DNA from: Gordoniibacillus chartarius
GTDB taxonomy: Bacteria > Bacillota > Bacilli > Paenibacillales > NBRC-103111
DNA length: 64,000 nucleotides
Direction: 5' to 3'
Assembly: GCF_042432825.1 (NCBI RefSeq)
Contig: NZ_JBHLWN010000031.1
Coordinates: 310,001-374,000, forward strand
Below the pieces are notes generated by a model. It searched no databases, was not told the origin of the DNA, and was given only the letters and a program-made list of their open reading frames with translations. A program made the position numbers and the translations under genes. Shown here piece after piece: positions 62,301-64,000 of the stretch (positions are counted from its first letter, which is position 1; every line of letters begins with the position of its first letter).

Positions 62301-64000
62301 GATGCGGTTCGCGACAGCTGTATCAAACGCGTTTTGAATGGCCGCAAGATCAGCGTATCCGTTCGCCGTACGTGCAGCAAATATTTCGGCGGCCACAGCT
62401 GCGCGATCCGCGTTAGACCACGTAGGATAGGCAGAGCCCAGATTAAGGCCAAGAGGAGCATCTTCCAGAGCAACTTGGATAGCCGTGGCATCGGCGGCAG
62501 TGTTTACGGCAGCAACCGGTGTACGCACAGTCAAAGCAGCATCAAAGGCTCCCTGAATGGCGGCTTGGTCCACATAACCGGATACCGGTCGATTTACCCG
62601 CACGATATGCGCAATATCATCTTTGTCGGCATCAGTCCAGGTGGCATAGGCCCCAAGCGTAAGCCCGGTCAAAGCTTCCAGAGCCGTCCGCATGCTTATA
62701 TCGTCCGAAGCAATGTTGATGTTGCTGACTTCGGTACGGAGACCAACTTCCGTATCCAAAGCCGCCTGCACGGCCGCTTTGTCGACATAGCCTGTCCCAG
62801 GACGGGCTGTCAGCACTCCGGTAGAAACCGCCTGCTTATCGGCTGATGTCCAATTAGTGTAAGTAGTCAAGTTCAATGACAGCGAGACCGATTCCAAAGC
62901 GGCTTGAATCGCTGCAGCGTCCGGGGCGATATTCACATTAGCCACTGGTGTCCGAACCGTAACAGCCGTGTCAAATGCCGCTTGAACCGAGGCAAGATCT
63001 GCATAGCCGGTACCCGGCTTCGCTGCAAAAACCGCTGCTGCGACTGCAGCTTTGTCAGCAGTAATCCAGCTGGAATATACCCCCAGACTCAGCCCCAGTG
63101 ACCCTGCTTCCAGTGCGGCTTGGGTAGCTGCAGCATCTGCAGCTATGTTGATATTCGCAACGTCCGTACGCGCAGTAACGGCATTGTCAAATGCGGTTTG
63201 AACTGCGGCTGCATCAACATATCCCGTTGAAGGACGGTTCGCCACAACGTCAGCCGCTACTGCAGCTTGGTCAGCCGTAGTCCATGCAGGATACGAGGCC
63301 CCCAAATTTAAACCAAGCGCCACATCTTCAAGCGCCGCCTCTGCAGCCGCAGCAGTAGCCGCCTTGTTGACGGCTGCCATCGGTGCATTGGTTGCAATGG
63401 CACTATCTAGCGCCGTCTGAATAGCCGCCTTATCGGCATAGCCACCGCCGACTCCGGCTCTTACCAAATCCGCTACCGCATTGCGGTCTGCCTTCAGCAA
63501 AGCGTTATAAACCGTAAGATTCAGCCCCAGGACAGGCGATGTAATCGCCGTATGAGTGGAGGTGGTGTCATAGGACGTATTAACCGCCTCAACCGCGATC
63601 ACGAGTCGTTCGTTCGCAATGATCGGAGTAAATGCCGCTTGAATATCGCTCTGACGTGCATATGCACCGTTCGCGGTGCGGTGTGCCAAGAGGGCGGCAG
63701 CAACATTCATTTTATGGGACGCAGAGAACGAATAATACAGCGTTAAATCCAGACCCAGCTCAGGCGCTTCCAAAGCAGACCTCATTGCGGTCGCATCAGC
63801 AGTCGAGTTCACATTGTCTACATATGGTTTAAACGCCTCATATTGGGTGCGGTCGGTTACGAGCAGGTTCAACTGCGTTTGAATGGCCGTCTTGTCGGCA
63901 TAGCCTGCTCCGCGATTGGCCAGCATAGCGTCGACGACTGCATCCTTGCCGTCCGAGCTCAGGTTTTGATAGGAAGTAAGAATCAGACCAAGGTACGTAT
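56385..64000 (-). CDS. Giant surface protein of ~71-residue helical repeats (5' end outside window)
   Basis: Over 2530 residues are visible; the frame is still open at 64000 (a repeat continues through ...LGLILTSYQNLSSDG), so the true start lies beyond the edge. About 26 repeats come first, with consensus A-M-x-T-A-L-E-D-x-x-L-x-L-x-L-G-A-Y, then W-x-x-A-D-K-x-A-V-A-x-x-V-L-A-x-R, then G-Y-A-D-x-A-A-V-Q-x-A-F-D-x-A-V-x-A-R. They are Ala-rich, with three helices per repeat by inspection. Five atrophied bacterial Ig-like domains (W-x-S-[SD]-N... and T-A-T-[IL]-T-K) follow, then a unique ~230-residue end. No SLH domain or sortase motif at the C-terminus. Probably a long extracellular filament or S-layer-associated protein; function unknown. 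Confidence 0.85.
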   Translation of the reverse strand, partial: TYLGLILTSYQNLSSDGKDAVVDAMLANRGAGYADKTAIQTQLNLLVTDRTQYEAFKPYVDNVNSTADATAMRSALEAPELGLDLTLYYSFSASHKMNVAAALLAHRTANGAYARQSDIQAAFTPIIANERLVIAVEAVNTSYDTTSTHTAITSPVLGLNLTVYNALLKADRNAVADLVRAGVGGGYADKAAIQTALDSAIATNAPMAAVNKAATAAAAEAALEDVALGLNLGASYPAWTTADQAAVAADVVANRPSTGYVDAAAVQTAFDNAVTARTDVANINIAADAAATQAALEAGSLGLSLGVYSSWITADKAAVAAAVFAAKPGTGYADLASVQAAFDTAVTVRTPVANVNIAPDAAAIQAALESVSLSLNLTTYTNWTSADKQAVSTGVLTARPGTGYVDKAAVQAALDTEVGLRTEVSNINIASDDISMRTALEALTGLTLGAYATWTDADKDDIAHIVRVNRPVSGYVDQAAIQGAFDAALTVRTPVAAVNTAADATAIQVALEDAPLGLNLGSAYPTWSNADRAAVAAEIFAARTANGYADLAAIQNAFDTAVANRIPVAAVNIAADATQMQTALEDGTLALTLGVYTTWTAADKTAVSADVLAGRPGTGYVDQAAVQTGFDTALAARTPVANVNVAATVSDMQTALEDVALALNLGMYSTWSTADKTAVAAIVMASRLPSGFVDSASIQSAFDAALTAVAPMANINAASSDALMQTALEDSGLGLTLGAAYTAFGGADRLAVANWVLNARPVGGYPDAAAVQSAFDMAVAIQNVNVAATATAMNTALTDPTLAMVLGAYSTWGAADQDAVADHVMANRGSGFADQASIQTAFNNAIAARQYIAAVNGTATDAAMQAALEDVALGLNLGSAYPAYATSDKSAVAAAVRAARGSGFADIAAVQGAFDTAVTNRSYVAAVNTAASDAAMKTALEDAGLGLNLGAYAGYATEDMKYVASAVFAGRPADGYADTAAIQTVFDNAITARSAVAAVNAAGSNSVMTTALEDPVLGLALGAYSAYSTADKDFVAATLLANRPTDGYADQPAIQTEFNSALTARTPMANVNAAGSASAMRTALEDGTLALDLTGYSGLTDADKDAIAAEVVSDRPIGGYADDTAVQAELGTAITNRGPVSAVNTAASAAAIGSAITNVSLALDLTAYNALSTADKNNVNELLFTNRPVTGFADAAGIQLALNSAISADAPMAAVNNASTGSDMKTALENVALGLTHGAYTGWTVADKNAIATDVLNGRPGTGYVDVNAIQTAFDAAVAARQYVAKVNIASAAADMRSALEDAGLGLNLGAYAGWTSTDKDYAANAVIAGIGSGYADFTAIQAAFNSALTTRTPVANVNAATTDTDMQTALEDVTLGLSLGAYSSYSTADKTAVAHAVLLAAGSFADAAAVQTALNNAVNARSAVAAVNAAADATSMQTALEDLALNLTLGTYAGYANADQDAVSSAVLAGRPGMGYADVAAIQSAFDAAVSARSAVAAVNTAADAAAMETALEAPALSLIPGAYAGWSAADQAAVASDVLSNKPTDGYVLQSDIQTAFDSAIAARTLMAAVNSSTDAASMESALEDGGLGLNLGAYAGWTASDQAAVSSQVLADRPSIGYVDLASLQNKFDEVLNARAAVAAVNTATSGTMKSALEDATLNLTLGAYPAWTSVDQGDVVSQVFTARPVDGYADTAAVQNAFNAAITARQGVANVNLANGTTMRAALEDAGLALTLGAYSGWKNADKDAAATAVLAARATTFADKTAVQTAFDNAVTARTPEADVNKAVDAAATRTALEAPGLALDLSVYNLLSNAAKDSTASYVYNGKPADGYADKAAIQTALDAGLNTGALQSAKDALEIGYTGSDKINSVTGDLMLLPTGTGGTAITWSSDNPAVVAADGTVTRPAYSTGDQAVTLTATLTLNGVTLTKEFVVKVIKNAITDEEAIANGKSVLEIGYTSGDSAFAVTNNLILPTTGVDGTTITWSSNKTGVIAISANNGIVTRPTHVEGNTAVELTATITKGAATPLQKVFVVQVFAQPETDAEAVSIAKSALQLTYGVGDSPSGVTQDITLPIAGADGTSISWTSDNTDIIEVSGANGTVKRPSHSAGNAVVTLTAEITKNGATEYKDFVLKVLKKSISDSEALTNGKEALEIGYSVGDSAASVTQLLTLPTTSADGTTVTWSSSNNEVVKSDGTVIRPLFTTGDTRVTLTATVTKNGISSDKVFTVNVLKQTALSDAEAVSGAKARLEIGYVAGETRYDVTKNITLPTDGGDGTAVTWVSSDPALIATNGVVNRPANSAGNKDVTLTATITKGTVHEDKIFTVTVIKKDISPAPAGSDITVINNASGQADTVEVVNLNPGDVVKVYRDAVNPSALIGNQTVLPGAAKATVTIAQLGAESGTILVTVTHSGLDESAPTSKAFAAESGKPYEIKDAKLETTGGIKATVTVSAKPGVSDTKTKYVVFQLMNGTTPDSIVVFEYKGDTAQTVSALFNKAYVSTHKVKVLILDSFNNLDSTVGTQLADEVELTKLPN
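57000..58440 (-). repeat. Five atrophied Ig-like domain repeats
   Basis: Units of ~96 residues, each running from A-x-x-A-L-E-I-G-Y, through D-G-T-x-[IV]-T-W-x-S, to T-L-T-A-x-[IV]-T-K and V-x-V. The same domain family occurs in the 5'-nucleotidase at 29484-36917. Confidence 0.8.
58455..64000 (-). repeat. About 26 tandem 71-residue helical repeats (213 bp)
   Basis: 25 complete units and one cut by the window edge, counted by the A-L-E-D...G-Y-A-D...A-V-N pattern. Most units keep length 69-72; one (near 61650) is shortened by a few residues. Protein identity between units is high but DNA copies are diverged. Confidence 0.8.

Overview
The window looks like a chromosome segment of a Paenibacillus-type member of the Bacillota. 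The grounds are AGGAGG-type ribosome binding sites, sigma-A promoters, several SLH-domain surface proteins, YesN/YesM-type two-component systems beside carbohydrate ABC transporters, a FapR-type operator in front of fabH, and a WIAG-tail-like surface protein. I see no rRNA, tRNA, phage or CRISPR.

Layout. 50-1686: an ANTAR RNA-binding regulator coupled to a TrpD2-like protein. 1687-2520: non-coding DNA with interleaved inverted repeats and a 52-bp tandem repeat. 2521-13475: a sugar-uptake island, probably for pectin or glycosaminoglycan-type oligosaccharides. It has an AraC regulator divergent from a GH88 unsaturated glucuronyl hydrolase, then a five-gene minus-strand operon (two permeases, a lipoprotein, a sensor kinase and a response regulator), with a paralogous lipoprotein of equal length divergent from it. 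13682-14756: fabH with a textbook promoter and FapR-like operator.

14777-26571 is the most unusual part. It holds three small helical proteins, three glycosyltransferase-type proteins (two with long Arg/Lys tails), galU, a 974-residue protein made of exactly 75 decapeptide repeats, a 266-residue repeat-free paralogue of that protein, and between the two a catalytically degenerate IS1595-like gene. Three of the four transcription units start with sequences close to the sporulation sigma-K consensus, and the fourth has the -10 element. I infer a mother-cell-expressed system that builds and glycosylates a fibrous spore-surface layer.

26647-39657: an iron alcohol dehydrogenase, a secreted protein, a 2477-residue SLH-anchored 5'-nucleotidase with a lamin-tail domain and a Pho-box-like site, a small membrane protein, phosphatidylserine decarboxylase and an MFS exporter. 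39941-47522: an ACT-domain malic enzyme, then a complete sugar ABC transporter (ATPase, two permeases, binding protein) and a metallo-beta-lactamase/beta-CASP-like hydrolase.

47574-64000: a minus-strand cell-surface block. A giant protein built from about 26 copies of a 71-residue helical repeat runs off the right edge. It is followed by a C-terminal-SLH protein, then an 1833-residue protein of 15 Ig/cadherin-like repeats, and a TPR-GT2 glycosyltransferase whose start overlaps that gene's stop.
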